DNA of 52,636 nt from contig NZ_JASHKA010000034.1 of NCBI RefSeq assembly GCF_030732845.1, forward strand, positions 1-52,636. Direction: 5' to 3'. The translations under genes and the position numbers were made by a program. Source of the stretch: Roseibium sp. MMSF_3544 (GTDB lineage Bacteria; Pseudomonadota; Alphaproteobacteria; Rhizobiales; Stappiaceae). Below, one piece after another: positions 9,105 to 20,121 of this stretch (position 1 is its first letter; each line of letters starts with the position of its first letter). The notes below the pieces were generated by a model that worked only from the letters and a program-made list of their open reading frames with translations, did not search any database and was not told the origin of the DNA.

Positions 9105-10088
9105 ATGGTCAAAAAGCCAAGAAAAGCCAGACACATCACGGCAGATCAGCAGTACACCTACATCTACGTCCCGAAGATGCAAAACGGTGCGGTGTCGGGA
9201 AAGGCGGCGGACGATGTCGGCGTCATGTTCCGCCTCGGGTCCTATTCCAGCTACGAACAGGGTTTGACAGCCGCAGACGACCAGGCTGCGGTTTATCCGG
9301 CACAACACATCAGCGATTCAGGCGATGCTACGACGGCTGTCTCCAATGCAACGGGCGAAAACGGGGAGTACGGCATCCTGCTGGCCTGTGATGGCCGGAT
9401 TTTGCTGAAGTCCGGCGAGAGAACCTACATCAATGTCGAAAGCGACCTTCACGTCCAGAGCAACTCCGGCGCGATAACGCTGGAGTCGGGAAGCAACAAG
9501 GACATCACCCTGAATGCCGGTGAAGGCACCGGCGACATTTACATTCAGGCAACCAACCAGTTTGAGGAAGTTTCCGAAGACTCTACCAAGACCTATGGCG
9601 GCCGTACGTATGTGAAGGTCGATAAGGACGAAAAGAAATTCTACAAGGCGAACGTCTACAAGATCGTGCACGCCGATACTGAAACCCACCATATGGGCGG
9701 CAAGTTGACCACATTCCTCGGCGGTTCGATGATGCTTCAGCTCGCCGCCAAATTCAGCCTCGATCTAGCGCTTTATCTTGCAATCTCAGTACTGTCGAAG
9801 ATTTTCCTTTACGGCGTGAAGATCGAATTCGGCTTCACGAAAGTCGACATCGTGGACATCAAGGTGGAAGTCAAGAAGGGCAAGGTGGAGCACGCCTGGA
9901 ACAAGATCGGCTTCTTCCCCGTAAAGGCTGCTTACACGGGCCTGAAAGCCGTCAACGAGGAAATCAAGCTCGCCAGGCATTCGGCTGACATCAAGAAGAA
10001 GGGTGTCGTCGTCGGCAGTGAAGACGTCGTCGCGAAGCAAAGAGCAGTAATGGCTGAACTTCTGTCAGGGGCCAAGGTTGTCACGTAA
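9105..10088 (+). CDS. Unrecognised 327-aa protein in T6SS module; candidate cargo/effector or spike extension
   Basis: No family recognised. The basic N-terminus is followed by an acidic region. Residues 88-165 form a beta-rich stretch with short repeated strands (ILLKSGERTYINVES, ITLESGSNKDITLNAGE), reminiscent of the VgrG/gp5 needle or a DUF-type beta-prism. A hydrophobic segment at 209-238 (LQLAAKFSLDLALYLAISVL) could enter a membrane. The C-terminal 80 residues are lysine-rich and helical. The start is ATG 9105 with GAGGAAAAG upstream; 23 bp separate it from the PAAR-like gene. Its place between DUF4150 and DUF3540 genes suggests a secreted T6SS component, possibly membrane-active. No adjacent obvious immunity gene is seen, which weakens the toxin reading. 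Confidence 0.6.
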   Translation: MVKKPRKARHITADQQYTYIYVPKMQNGAVSGKAADDVGVMFRLGSYSSYEQGLTAADDQAAVYPAQHISDSGDATTAVSNATGENGEYGILLACDGRILLKSGERTYINVESDLHVQSNSGAITLESGSNKDITLNAGEGTGDIYIQATNQFEEVSEDSTKTYGGRTYVKVDKDEKKFYKANVYKIVHADTETHHMGGKLTTFLGGSMMLQLAAKFSLDLALYLAISVLSKIFLYGVKIEFGFTKVDIVDIKVEVKKGKVEHAWNKIGFFPVKAAYTGLKAVNEEIKLARHSADIKKKGVVVGSEDVVAKQRAVMAELLSGAKVVT

Positions 10089-10142
10089 CCAGAACTTTGG
10101 CCCGACCAGGGGTATACCTGGGTAGATATTGACGCCAACCGT

Positions 10143-10826
10143 GTGGGGACGGGTAACGTGAACGGAAAAACTGAAGAGAAAAAAAGTCTCGACACGGTCG
10201 AGAACGCGAGGGTGGATGCGCTCCCGGTCGCGAACACATTTTCGACAGGTGTTGTCAAAGCACTCGTGACGGAAAGTGTCGCGCTTGTCTCATCGGGGGA
10301 AGATGAACAAATCCAGGCCGTCAGGGCGGCCGGATGCGTCCTTGCCCCGTCGATCGGCGACACGGTGGCCCTGTTCATATGCGACGGGAATGCGCACATT
10401 CTGTCAGTGCTGGAGCGATGCGCAGACTATCCTGCCCAAATCTCGGTACCCGGTGCCGAGGAGCTCGAGGTGACGGCCGCAGCTTTGAAGCTCCGCGGCG
10501 AACAACAGATGCACCTTGAAGCGCCCGCGATGAGCGTTTCGGCAAGGAAGCTGACCTCGCTTGTGGAAACCGTCTCGCAAACCACACAGAAATTCATCCT
10601 GAACGCCGCCAAAACGATCGAAAACGTGACCAACAAGATGACGGTAGCGGGAACGCTGACAACGACCGCACAAACGCGCACCACCAAGGTCAAGGGTGTG
10701 GACACGCATGACGTGGGTTCCCTGATCCAAAAGGTAGAAAGCGTCTCGTCTCATCGAAGCGATGTCACGATCATGACCGCGAAGAACGATGTCAGGATCG
10801 ACGCCGAACGCGTCAGCGTCAGCTAG
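10143..10826 (+). CDS. DUF3540 domain protein (T6SS-associated)
   Basis: A 227-aa protein. Residues 35-105 contain the typical pattern RAAGCVLAPSIGDTVALF then a VLSVLER-like turn and a hydrophilic amphipathic stretch, and the end DVRIDAERVSVS closely matches the usual DUF3540 C-terminus. The family accompanies DUF2169, DUF4150 and pentapeptide genes in T6SS effector loci and is thought to extend or replace the VgrG tip; its biochemical role is unknown. The GTG at 10143 is used here; GTG 10158 is an alternative. It is the last gene of the module. Its TAG stop is followed at once by a degenerate repeat end and then a full repeat copy. Confidence 0.75.
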   Translation: MGTGNVNGKTEEKKSLDTVENARVDALPVANTFSTGVVKALVTESVALVSSGEDEQIQAVRAAGCVLAPSIGDTVALFICDGNAHILSVLERCADYPAQISVPGAEELEVTAAALKLRGEQQMHLEAPAMSVSARKLTSLVETVSQTTQKFILNAAKTIENVTNKMTVAGTLTTTAQTRTTKVKGVDTHDVGSLIQKVESVSSHRSDVTIMTAKNDVRIDAERVSVS

Positions 10827-10838
10827 GGTCGGCACCCC

Positions 10839-11104
10839 AGGGTACGGGCCCATAAATGAAGTCAATTTGGTTTGGATCGTTTTGACCATATGAAAGGAGC
10901 GAAAGCGCAGGAAATGTGGTTCATTTTCAAGCTTTTCGCGACGCGGCAGATGGCCAAAACGGCCAAGTCCGAAGGACGGCTAAATGGCTTCACCTCGCAG
11001 CGTCACCGTGCTTGACCGGGCACAAAGCCCGCTCTTCACACGCTCCCTTGCGAGATTTTGCCATTTCTGCTGCCAAATCGGCTTCATTTATGGGCCCGTA
11101 CCCT
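10839..11104 (+). repeat. 266-bp inverted-repeat element, copy 3 (full)
   Basis: Same length and orientation as copy 2. Both termini carry the same change (GGGCCC instead of GGACCC/GGGTCC), so the terminal inverted repeat remains perfect: a compensatory pair. Just before it, bases 10824-10838 look like a decayed second left end (TAGGGTCGGCACCCC). Confidence 0.92.
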
Positions 11105-11153
11105 AGACCTTTTCTGGCCCTGATTCAGTGACTCTGATGCCCGGGATCTCCCA

Positions 11154-13001
11154 ATGCTAACGATCGAAGAGCGCCTTGAAGCAGCGCAGGCGCATCTTGA
11201 AGACAGGCGCCACGAAAGCGCGGCACTCATTTTCGAGAGTATTCTTGACGCAACCCCGAACAATTTGCCGGCAACAATGGGCCTGGCCGCGCTGAAGGTT
11301 GCCGACGGCGACCTGGAAACTGCCGAGGACCTGGTGACATCCGCCTTGGCGCGCGGGCAAATGGAAGCCGGCGTGCTGGCACTGGCCGCCAAAATCGCCG
11401 TCCAAAAAGGCGAACAGGAAAAAGCGCTCGCATTAGCGGAACAGGCGCTCGACCTGGAGGACGCACACATCGATGCCGGGCTGATCCGCGCGAACCTGCT
11501 TTTGCAACAAGGTCAGCTTGAACAGGCGGAAAGTGTGCTTGACCGGCTTTTGAACGCCCATCCCAACAACCCGAGTGCCGTCTCAACGTCGGCTATGCTG
11601 CTAATCGAATTGGGGAACTTTCAGCCGGCACTGGATCTCTTGCAAAGGGCGCTGGCAAACACGCCCGACAACGAGGAACTGGTAGCGGCGCTTGGACACT
11701 GTCTTTCAAACCTTGGCGATCACAAGCGGGCGCTCAAGCACCTGGAAAGTGCGCACCTTAAGGATCCGGCCAATCCGTTTTACACGCTGTCGCTGTCCAG
11801 ATCGCTTCTGGAAACGGGACAGACAAGTGAGGCCCTGCGCGTTGCAAAGCGATCCATCATCCGCTTTCCGGACCTTCTGCCTGCCTGGCTGACCTACGTG
11901 GAGATCATGATCCGGCGCGGTGAAGCAGCGGCAGCACTGCGGGAATTTACCCCGGTCGTGCGCCGAAACCCGGACAAACTGGATGCAAGCCTTTACCTAG
12001 CGCAAGCCTACAGACTTGCCGGATATCCGGACGAGGCGATTGACGTTCTTGCGCCGATTTTCAAGCAACTGGATCGGCTTCCACCGGAGAAGATCCAGAA
12101 TTTTCAGATTATCGCACGTGATTGCTACCTCGCAGTCGGTGCGTTTGAGAATGTCGCGGAGACATTTTCACGCAATCCCGCTGCCGCCCTTGCCACGGGG
12201 GAGCTTCTTTGCGCAGACGACTTCTTCGTGCTGCCACCGAACCAGTCCAATCTCGAGCTCATTCCACTCATGCGATTTGTGAAACGGAGTTTTGAGCAAG
12301 GCACACCCCCCAACGTCATCGGCCCTTCGACATCCGGGCAGTTGGTCGATGTCTTTGGACCGGTCAACTATCTGCCCGGCGACCTTGACGCGAACACCGA
12401 CGGGGCAGGACTGCCCGATTCCAGACGGTTCATTCCTCTGACGCAAATTCTCGGGCAACCGGACACACTTTCCTCCGACACCCTGGATCAGGGCCCTTAC
12501 GCACGTGTACTGGAGGACCGGAAATCAACCTGGGCGCGATCGCTTGCCGATATCGAAGGCCCCCACATCGGCGTCTGCTGGGACCCGGACAGGCCCGGAA
12601 TGCTGCTTGAAGATTTCCGGCACCTTTTCAGCTTTCCGAAAGGCCGGCTTGTCAGCGTTGTCTGGGAGGCAGCGCGTAGTCAGCTTGAAGGCGAAGAGGA
12701 CATTATCGATGCCGGCGCACATTTCCGCGACCTCCACGACCTGACAGCACTCCTGTCTGAATGCGATCTGGTCATTGGACCGGACAGCATTCCGCTCCAC
12801 CTGGCCGGCAGCCTCGGCCGTCCCGGAATTGTGCTCCTCACACCCGCACATCCCTGGTATTGGCACAGCGAAAATGGGCGTTCGAGCTGGTATCCAAGCA
12901 TCAGGGTGATCAAGACCAGACGCTTCGGCCACTGGGCGGACATCCTGACCGACGTGGCGGCCGAAACGAACGAGGCCATTGCAGAGCTTCTTGAAGCTTA
13001 G
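11154..13001 (+). CDS. TPR protein with C-terminal glycosyltransferase family 9-like domain
   Basis: A 615-aa protein. Residues 1-330 are tandem tetratricopeptide repeats (for example AEQALDLEDAHIDAGLIRAN and KALKHLESAHLKDPANPFYT-like units). Residues about 460-610 resemble the nucleotide-sugar half of the heptosyltransferase (GT9) fold, with LVIGPDSIPLHLAGSLGRP and WYWHSENGRSSWYPSIRV. Such TPR-GT proteins modify or assemble surface glycans or glycosylate proteins; acceptor and donor are unknown. The ATG at 11154 is 50 bp after repeat copy 3. It is alone on its strand and convergent with ppk2. It may belong to the T6SS module or simply lie beside it. Confidence 0.7.
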   Translation: MLTIEERLEAAQAHLEDRRHESAALIFESILDATPNNLPATMGLAALKVADGDLETAEDLVTSALARGQMEAGVLALAAKIAVQKGEQEKALALAEQALDLEDAHIDAGLIRANLLLQQGQLEQAESVLDRLLNAHPNNPSAVSTSAMLLIELGNFQPALDLLQRALANTPDNEELVAALGHCLSNLGDHKRALKHLESAHLKDPANPFYTLSLSRSLLETGQTSEALRVAKRSIIRFPDLLPAWLTYVEIMIRRGEAAAALREFTPVVRRNPDKLDASLYLAQAYRLAGYPDEAIDVLAPIFKQLDRLPPEKIQNFQIIARDCYLAVGAFENVAETFSRNPAAALATGELLCADDFFVLPPNQSNLELIPLMRFVKRSFEQGTPPNVIGPSTSGQLVDVFGPVNYLPGDLDANTDGAGLPDSRRFIPLTQILGQPDTLSSDTLDQGPYARVLEDRKSTWARSLADIEGPHIGVCWDPDRPGMLLEDFRHLFSFPKGRLVSVVWEAARSQLEGEEDIIDAGAHFRDLHDLTALLSECDLVIGPDSIPLHLAGSLGRPGIVLLTPAHPWYWHSENGRSSWYPSIRVIKTRRFGHWADILTDVAAETNEAIAELLEA

Positions 13002-13041
13002 GCGTTGTCCTGGGGTCAGAGGCCAAGGCGCGCCTGGCGGC

Positions 13042-13884
13042 TCAAGTCACACCTTCTTCAGATGCCGCCTTGTGATACTTTTCGCGGATCTCGTCGATGT
13101 TCACCGTTGGAGCCGGAGCTTTCAATTTCATGTCCGTCAAGGTTTCCAGAATGATCTGCGACGCAGCGAGATTGCGAAACCACTTGTGGTTGGAAGGCAG
13201 GACATACCAGGGGGCATGAGCGGTGGAGCACCGCTGGAGCATGGCCTCGTACGCCTTGGTGTAATCGTCCCATAACTCACGCTCCGAGTAATCGGACTCG
13301 GAGATCTTCCAATGCCGGGCCGGGTCGTCGAGGCGCTGCTTGAACCGGCCAAGTTGCTCTTCCTTCGAAATGTAGAGGAAGAACTTGATGATCGTTACGC
13401 CGCTCTCGGTCAGCTCGCTCTCAAACCGATTGATCGCATCGTAGCGCTTTTCCCAGACATGCTTGGGGGCAAGGTCATGCACCCGGACCACGAGGACATC
13501 CTCGTAATGCGAGCGGTTGAAAACCCCCACTTGTCCAAGGCCCGGCACATGCTTGTGCACCCGCCACAGAAAGTCATGTGTGCGTTCTTCAGCCGTCGGC
13601 TGCTTGAAGCCGGTGACGGAGGTTCCCTGCGGGTTCATGGCCCGGATCACATGCCAGCAGACACCGTCCTTGCCGGCAGCATCGATCCCCTGCAACACGA
13701 TCAGCAGCGCATGCTTCTTTTCGGCGTAGAGCAGTTCCTGCAGGCTCGTGATATCGGCGAGCGCAGCCTCCATCTCCGGCTCAGCCAGCTTGTGGCTCTC
13801 GTGATGACCCCGGAAACCCGGATCGATGTCGGCGAGCTTCACATGGCTGCCGGGCTTTACGATCAGTTTTGAACGATAGTCCAT
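13042..13884 (-). CDS. ppk2: Polyphosphate kinase 2 family (PPK2)
   Basis: Predicted transfer of phosphate between polyphosphate and nucleotides (usually ADP or GDP to the triphosphate). The 280-aa length is typical of a one-domain PPK2. Walker A is LQGIDAAGKDG (about residue 65), Walker B-type FNRSHYEDVLVVRV follows, and the lid arginine region is KQRLDDPARHWKIS. The start is ATG 13884 (MDYRSKL) because AAGGAGG lies six bases upstream; a longer in-frame extension to 13920 lacks a ribosome site. It starts 10 bp after the P-type ATPase stop, so the pair forms an operon. The subclass (ADP versus AMP acceptor) cannot be set from sequence alone. Confidence 0.9.
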   Translation of the reverse strand: MDYRSKLIVKPGSHVKLADIDPGFRGHHESHKLAEPEMEAALADITSLQELLYAEKKHALLIVLQGIDAAGKDGVCWHVIRAMNPQGTSVTGFKQPTAEERTHDFLWRVHKHVPGLGQVGVFNRSHYEDVLVVRVHDLAPKHVWEKRYDAINRFESELTESGVTIIKFFLYISKEEQLGRFKQRLDDPARHWKISESDYSERELWDDYTKAYEAMLQRCSTAHAPWYVLPSNHKWFRNLAASQIILETLTDMKLKAPAPTVNIDEIREKYHKAASEEGVT

Positions 13885-13894
13885 GGAAGCCTCC

Positions 13895-16474
<2,580 letters not shown>

Positions 16475-16574
16475 ACGCGCTCCCCATGAAGATCATCACA
16501 GGCGAGTATGACCAATCTAGAGTGGAAGTGAAGCCGCTATTCGACGAGACCACCGAGGACGGAAATCAGGTGCG

Positions 16575-16865
16575 TTACGACCCGCCGCTGATGGCAGCAT
16601 TCGAGCCAGCATTGGTGACGACATTGGGGTCGCCGGGCTCCTGATAGCGTTGCTGTGCGTTGACTGCGGTCTGTCCATCGGTCGGCAGGTTGGTGTTGTA
16701 GGCCTGCCGCGGGAACGGCTGGATGGTGTGGATGCCCATATTGGCGTCCATGGCGTTGCCGGCGCCGACAGTGACCGTGTCGCGGTGGCTCATATAGTCC
16801 GCGCACCCGGACAGGAGCAGCGGCAGCGCGAAGACGGTCAAGAGCTTATTTTTTTGAGTAGACAT
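16575..16865 (-). CDS. Small Tad-associated lipoprotein
   Basis: A 96-aa protein beginning MSTQKNKLLTVFALPLLLSG with lipobox LSGC, followed by the conserved-looking stretch YMSHRDTVTVGAGNAMDANM and a short hydrophilic tail. Short lipoproteins with this SHRDTVTxGAG pattern are found next to CpaC/Tad pilus genes in alphaproteobacteria; none has a known activity to my knowledge. The start at 16865 is chosen for the signal peptide; it overlaps the last 20 bp of the secretin gene. Role in secretin or pilus assembly is inferred from position only. Confidence 0.75.
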   Translation of the reverse strand: MSTQKNKLLTVFALPLLLSGCADYMSHRDTVTVGAGNAMDANMGIHTIQPFPRQAYNTNLPTDGQTAVNAQQRYQEPGDPNVVTNAGSNAAISGGS

Positions 16866-18336
16866 AACCATCCTCAAGTTCCAGATCGACAATGTGACCA
16901 TAAGGACCAATCAGACCGTCGCCTTCCTTGTATTTGCGCAGCATGTCCTTGTTCACTTCGAGAAGTCCGAGCGCGAACATTTCGACGTCATCCGTCGGGC
17001 GCGTTTGATCAAGTGGTGATGCAAGTGGTTCATTTGGCCGCGCCGGCCGCACCAGACGCGGCGTGACGACGATCACCAGATCGGTCTCGCGCTTCTGGAA
17101 ACTGGTGGATCTGAACAGGGCGCCAAGCATTGGCACCTGCCCGAGCCAGGGAAGCTGACTGATGTCCCGGGTGTCGACGTTTTCAAGCAGCCCGGCGATC
17201 GAAAAGCTCTGACCGTCCTTGAGTTCGATCACGGCCTCCGCCCTGCGCGAGGTGAAGCCCGGATTGCCGTTCACGTTGATCGAGTTGTCAATGTCGCTGA
17301 CCTCGGTCATGACACGCAGATTGACACGGCTACCGTCGAGAACAGTCGGAACGAATTCCAGCCGGACACCGAATGGCCTGTAGTCGGTCGACGTCGCGAC
17401 ACCGCCCGCATTGGAGACCGCCGTCTGGATCGGCACTTCGCCGCCGACATGGAACCGGGCCGTCTCACCGCTGATTGTTGTTAGGTTCGGCTGTGCGAGA
17501 CGGCGCACAAGACCTTTGCCCTCAAGCGCGTCGATGATGGTGTCGATCCGGATTCCAGCGGTTTCGAGCACCTTTGCAATGAGCGTTCCGAATGGCAGGG
17601 CCCCCTGCTGGGCGACACTTGCACCCGAGCCGAGCACGGCAACAAGCCCGCCACCGTCATTCGTACCGACCTGCACGCGCGAACCGCTGGTGCTGACATT
17701 GCCATTGTCCGAGCGGCCGACCCAGTTGATGCCGAGATCGCGGCCGATTGACCGGCTTGCTTCCAGAACACGCACTTCCAGCGCCACCTGCTGCGGGCTG
17801 CGCACGCTGATCGCGTTGATTACCGGACTTTCTGAAAACTGCTGGGCAACTTCGAGCACCTTGGTCAGCTCAACCGCGTTGTTGACCGATCCGCTGAGCC
17901 GGATCTTGTCACCGACATTGGAAACGGAAACGAGTGCCGTCGGTGCAACGGAGCGAATGGCCCGGACAACATCATCGAAATTGAGCTGGACGCGCACCTC
18001 AATCACCCCGAGGAGCGTCTTGGAGGCATCATAGATCGAAATGTTGGTGAGCCCGGGCGCCTTGCCCTGGATGTAGAGCACCTGTTCGGACAGCGGCACG
18101 ATGTCAGCCGTTTCGGGATTGCCGACGACAAGATCGGAGAATTTTCTGTTTGTTCTGACGGTGCGCGTTGTCCCCGGCGGCATGGTAATCTTGGAAACGC
18201 TCCCGCCGTTCACGACGAGGGTCATTTCGTCAACCTGTGCCCTGACCGGTCCGGCGTCCCAGACGCTCAAAGCGATCGTCGAGATCAAAACTGTCAAAAT
18301 GGACGATATTTTCACGTTACATCTCGTCTGCGGCAT
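16846..18336 (-). CDS. cpaC: CpaC/RcpA-type pilus secretin
   Basis: Outer-membrane channel of the Tad/Flp type IVc pilus. The 496-aa protein has a signal peptide ending near DAGPVRAQ and an N-terminal secretin-associated domain (GTTRTVRTNRKFSDLVVGNP, VLYIQGKAPGLTNISIYD). A BON-like module (IRLSGSVNNAVELTKVLEVA) comes next, then the secretin core (VALEVRVLEASRSIGRDLGI, SGETARFHVGGEVPI, and VVVTPRLVRP near the end). The start is ATG 18336, with GTG 18315 as a possible alternative. A 325-bp AT-rich leader separates it from the upstream coiled-coil gene. The rest of the tad locus (cpaB, cpaD-F, tadBC, pilin) is not in the window. Confidence 0.9.
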   Translation of the reverse strand: MPQTRCNVKISSILTVLISTIALSVWDAGPVRAQVDEMTLVVNGGSVSKITMPPGTTRTVRTNRKFSDLVVGNPETADIVPLSEQVLYIQGKAPGLTNISIYDASKTLLGVIEVRVQLNFDDVVRAIRSVAPTALVSVSNVGDKIRLSGSVNNAVELTKVLEVAQQFSESPVINAISVRSPQQVALEVRVLEASRSIGRDLGINWVGRSDNGNVSTSGSRVQVGTNDGGGLVAVLGSGASVAQQGALPFGTLIAKVLETAGIRIDTIIDALEGKGLVRRLAQPNLTTISGETARFHVGGEVPIQTAVSNAGGVATSTDYRPFGVRLEFVPTVLDGSRVNLRVMTEVSDIDNSINVNGNPGFTSRRAEAVIELKDGQSFSIAGLLENVDTRDISQLPWLGQVPMLGALFRSTSFQKRETDLVIVVTPRLVRPARPNEPLASPLDQTRPTDDVEMFALGLLEVNKDMLRKYKEGDGLIGPYGHIVDLELEDGYVYSKK

Positions 18337-18661
18337 TCGTAGAATTTATGGTTGCGCAGCGTCAGGTCTATTATTGATCAAGATAGCATTAACCAAGATC
18401 TCATAAGGCCCCACGCCCCACATGAACAAACTCTACAGCCTCGACAATTAACACCTCGTGAAAAAAATCTTAAAACTATATTCTATCAATCGGTTTTTAC
18501 ATTAAGAATTAGGTCATTAATCTCTTTAACTCAGGTAGAAGCAGAGAAAACACCTATTTCAACCTTTAGACACGCACTGATTGTATTGTTTAGTATTTAT
18601 GCGCCGCGTGCCCGCGCTTCAGCGTTTTCGACAGTTTTGAGGATTTGCCGGCGTCAGCCGA
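18337..18661. other. AT-rich non-coding gap upstream of cpaC
   Basis: About 325 bp with base composition well below the surrounding 60% GC, rich in TTAA and A/T runs. No convincing coding frame. It probably holds the cpaC promoter (minus strand). I looked for paired TTAA-N7-TTAA CtrA sites and found only wrongly spaced ones. Confidence 0.5.
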
Positions 18662-19300
18662 TCAGTTTTCCAGTCCAGCCCGCTTCTCGTAGCGAACCTT
18701 TCCATCCGGCGTCACGATGCGGCGGAACAGGGAAGATCCCTGGGCCGGGTCCTGCGCCCGCGAAACCGTAACCTGCGGACCAGACCGGGTCGTCTCAAAC
18801 CCGCCATTGCCGACGGATGTCACCGTGGGTGCAAACATGAGTGCCGATGTCGACGGGTGGAAGTAGTCGATGTTTTCATCGACAACCGTCTTGAGCTGGT
18901 CGACGGGAAGATCTGTATCGCCTCTTTCGATCCGCATCATCCTGACACCGGCCTGGATCTGGCTCATCCGCTGATCAATTTTCGACAGACGGCTTTGAAT
19001 ACCCGCATTCATGAGCGACACATTGGACGAAATGCGTTTTTCAAACTGTTGCAGTCCGTCGAGTTGTTGTCTGATCTGGTTGAGTTCCGAAGTCGCGGAC
19101 CACGAAAAGAACAGGCCGACGAACAGCAAAACGGTCACACCGACGGAAACCGCGTTCAGGGCCATCAGGATGCGGACATTGCGCTGCAGGATGGCGATGA
19201 TCGGAGATTGAGCCGGCTTGGCCGAAACCGGCCTGCAGTCATCAGGCATGACCACTGTGCCGGCTGCATGTGTTTCAGAAGCATTCACGTTGCTGATCAT
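18662..19300 (-). CDS. Membrane-anchored coiled-coil protein beside Tad genes
   Basis: A 212-aa protein of unknown family. It has one transmembrane segment at about residues 45-66 (ALNAVSVGVTVLLFVGLFF), then a coiled coil (ELNQIRQQLDGLQQFEKRIS...SKIDQRMSQIQAG) and a polar C-terminal part that should be periplasmic. It follows the TadD-like gene by 29 bp and shares its direction, and it precedes cpaC, so it likely belongs to the pilus group. It could be a scaffold between inner membrane and secretin; that is inference. No homolog name is recalled. Confidence 0.65.
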   Translation of the reverse strand: MISNVNASETHAAGTVVMPDDCRPVSAKPAQSPIIAILQRNVRILMALNAVSVGVTVLLFVGLFFSWSATSELNQIRQQLDGLQQFEKRISSNVSLMNAGIQSRLSKIDQRMSQIQAGVRMMRIERGDTDLPVDQLKTVVDENIDYFHPSTSALMFAPTVTSVGNGGFETTRSGPQVTVSRAQDPAQGSSLFRRIVTPDGKVRYEKRAGLEN

Positions 19301-19329
19301 CCGTCCCCCCGATCCTGGATGCGCCTTTC

Positions 19330-19842
19330 CTAGCCGCGATTGGCGAAAGAAACACTGTTGCGCAGGAGTTCCAGATTGTTTGCCGTCGTCTGATTGGCCG
19401 GATCGATATCGTAAGCCTTCAGGAAATAGCGTCTTGCCGACACGAGATTGCCGCGCAGCAAGTAAGAATACCCGACATTGTTGAGATATTCGGGCCGGTT
19501 CGGAATCATCCGGGCAAGGCGCTTGTAGCCGGTGTCCGCATTGTCAAAGCGTCCGATCATGTCGGCAGAGGCCGAATAACCGAGCCAGGCAACCGGATCC
19601 TTTGGATAGACTTCAACAGCGCGCTTGTAGATCGCGTAGGCCTTGCCGAAGTTCTTTTCCTTGAATTGAACGTTAGCGCGGGTGAGCAACTCGTCGTCCG
19701 GGTAGTAGGCAACCTTGGAAAGATCATGATTGGATGCAGCGCTGTCGCCATATGTCGACAGGTTGGCAAGATCTCCAGACTGACAACCTGTCAGCAGTAC
19801 AACGGAAACCGCCAAAGCAGAGAACTGATTACGCCACCACAT
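19330..19842 (-). CDS. tadD: TPR lipoprotein, TadD-like
   Basis: A 170-aa lipoprotein with signal SALAVSVVLLTGC followed by about three TPR units (AYAIYKRAVEVYPKDPVAWL, ADTGYKRLARMIPNRPEYLN, ARRYFLKAYDIDPANQTTAN). TadD proteins are short TPR lipoproteins needed for outer-membrane steps of Tad pilus assembly. Size, topology and the nearby cpaC support this name, although generic TPR lipoproteins look alike. It is first in the minus-strand run TadD-coiled coil-CpaC-lipoprotein. The 280 bp upstream (19843-20121) are AT-rich and carry no gene. Confidence 0.7.
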   Translation of the reverse strand: MWWRNQFSALAVSVVLLTGCQSGDLANLSTYGDSAASNHDLSKVAYYPDDELLTRANVQFKEKNFGKAYAIYKRAVEVYPKDPVAWLGYSASADMIGRFDNADTGYKRLARMIPNRPEYLNNVGYSYLLRGNLVSARRYFLKAYDIDPANQTTANNLELLRNSVSFANRG

Positions 19843-20121
19843 TGTCTGTTACCCACGCCGTTTTTACTATGCCTTAGCAAATGAGCGCCACCACCAACTA
19901 GGTAGTATTTGCAATTGCTCGGACTGTTACTCGTTCGGTCTACGGGTAGAATAGTAAGATTGAGAAAATTATTTGTTAAAAGCACTGGTTTATATTTTCT
20001 AAAATATTTAATCGTCGGGCGCCGCGCCCATACGTGATCTTTTCCTGACCAGAAATGCTTTGCCGACACGCAAAGAGCGAGGCCACCTTGCAGGAATAAG
20101 CTGATGATAAGGAGAGAAGGA

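Noticed and set aside
4326..10826. Complete type VI secretion system
   Set aside because: Only accessory families are present; no sheath, VgrG, Hcp, ClpV or membrane-complex genes.
18337..18661. CtrA boxes upstream of cpaC
   Set aside because: TTAA pairs exist but with 5 or 11 base spacing instead of 7.
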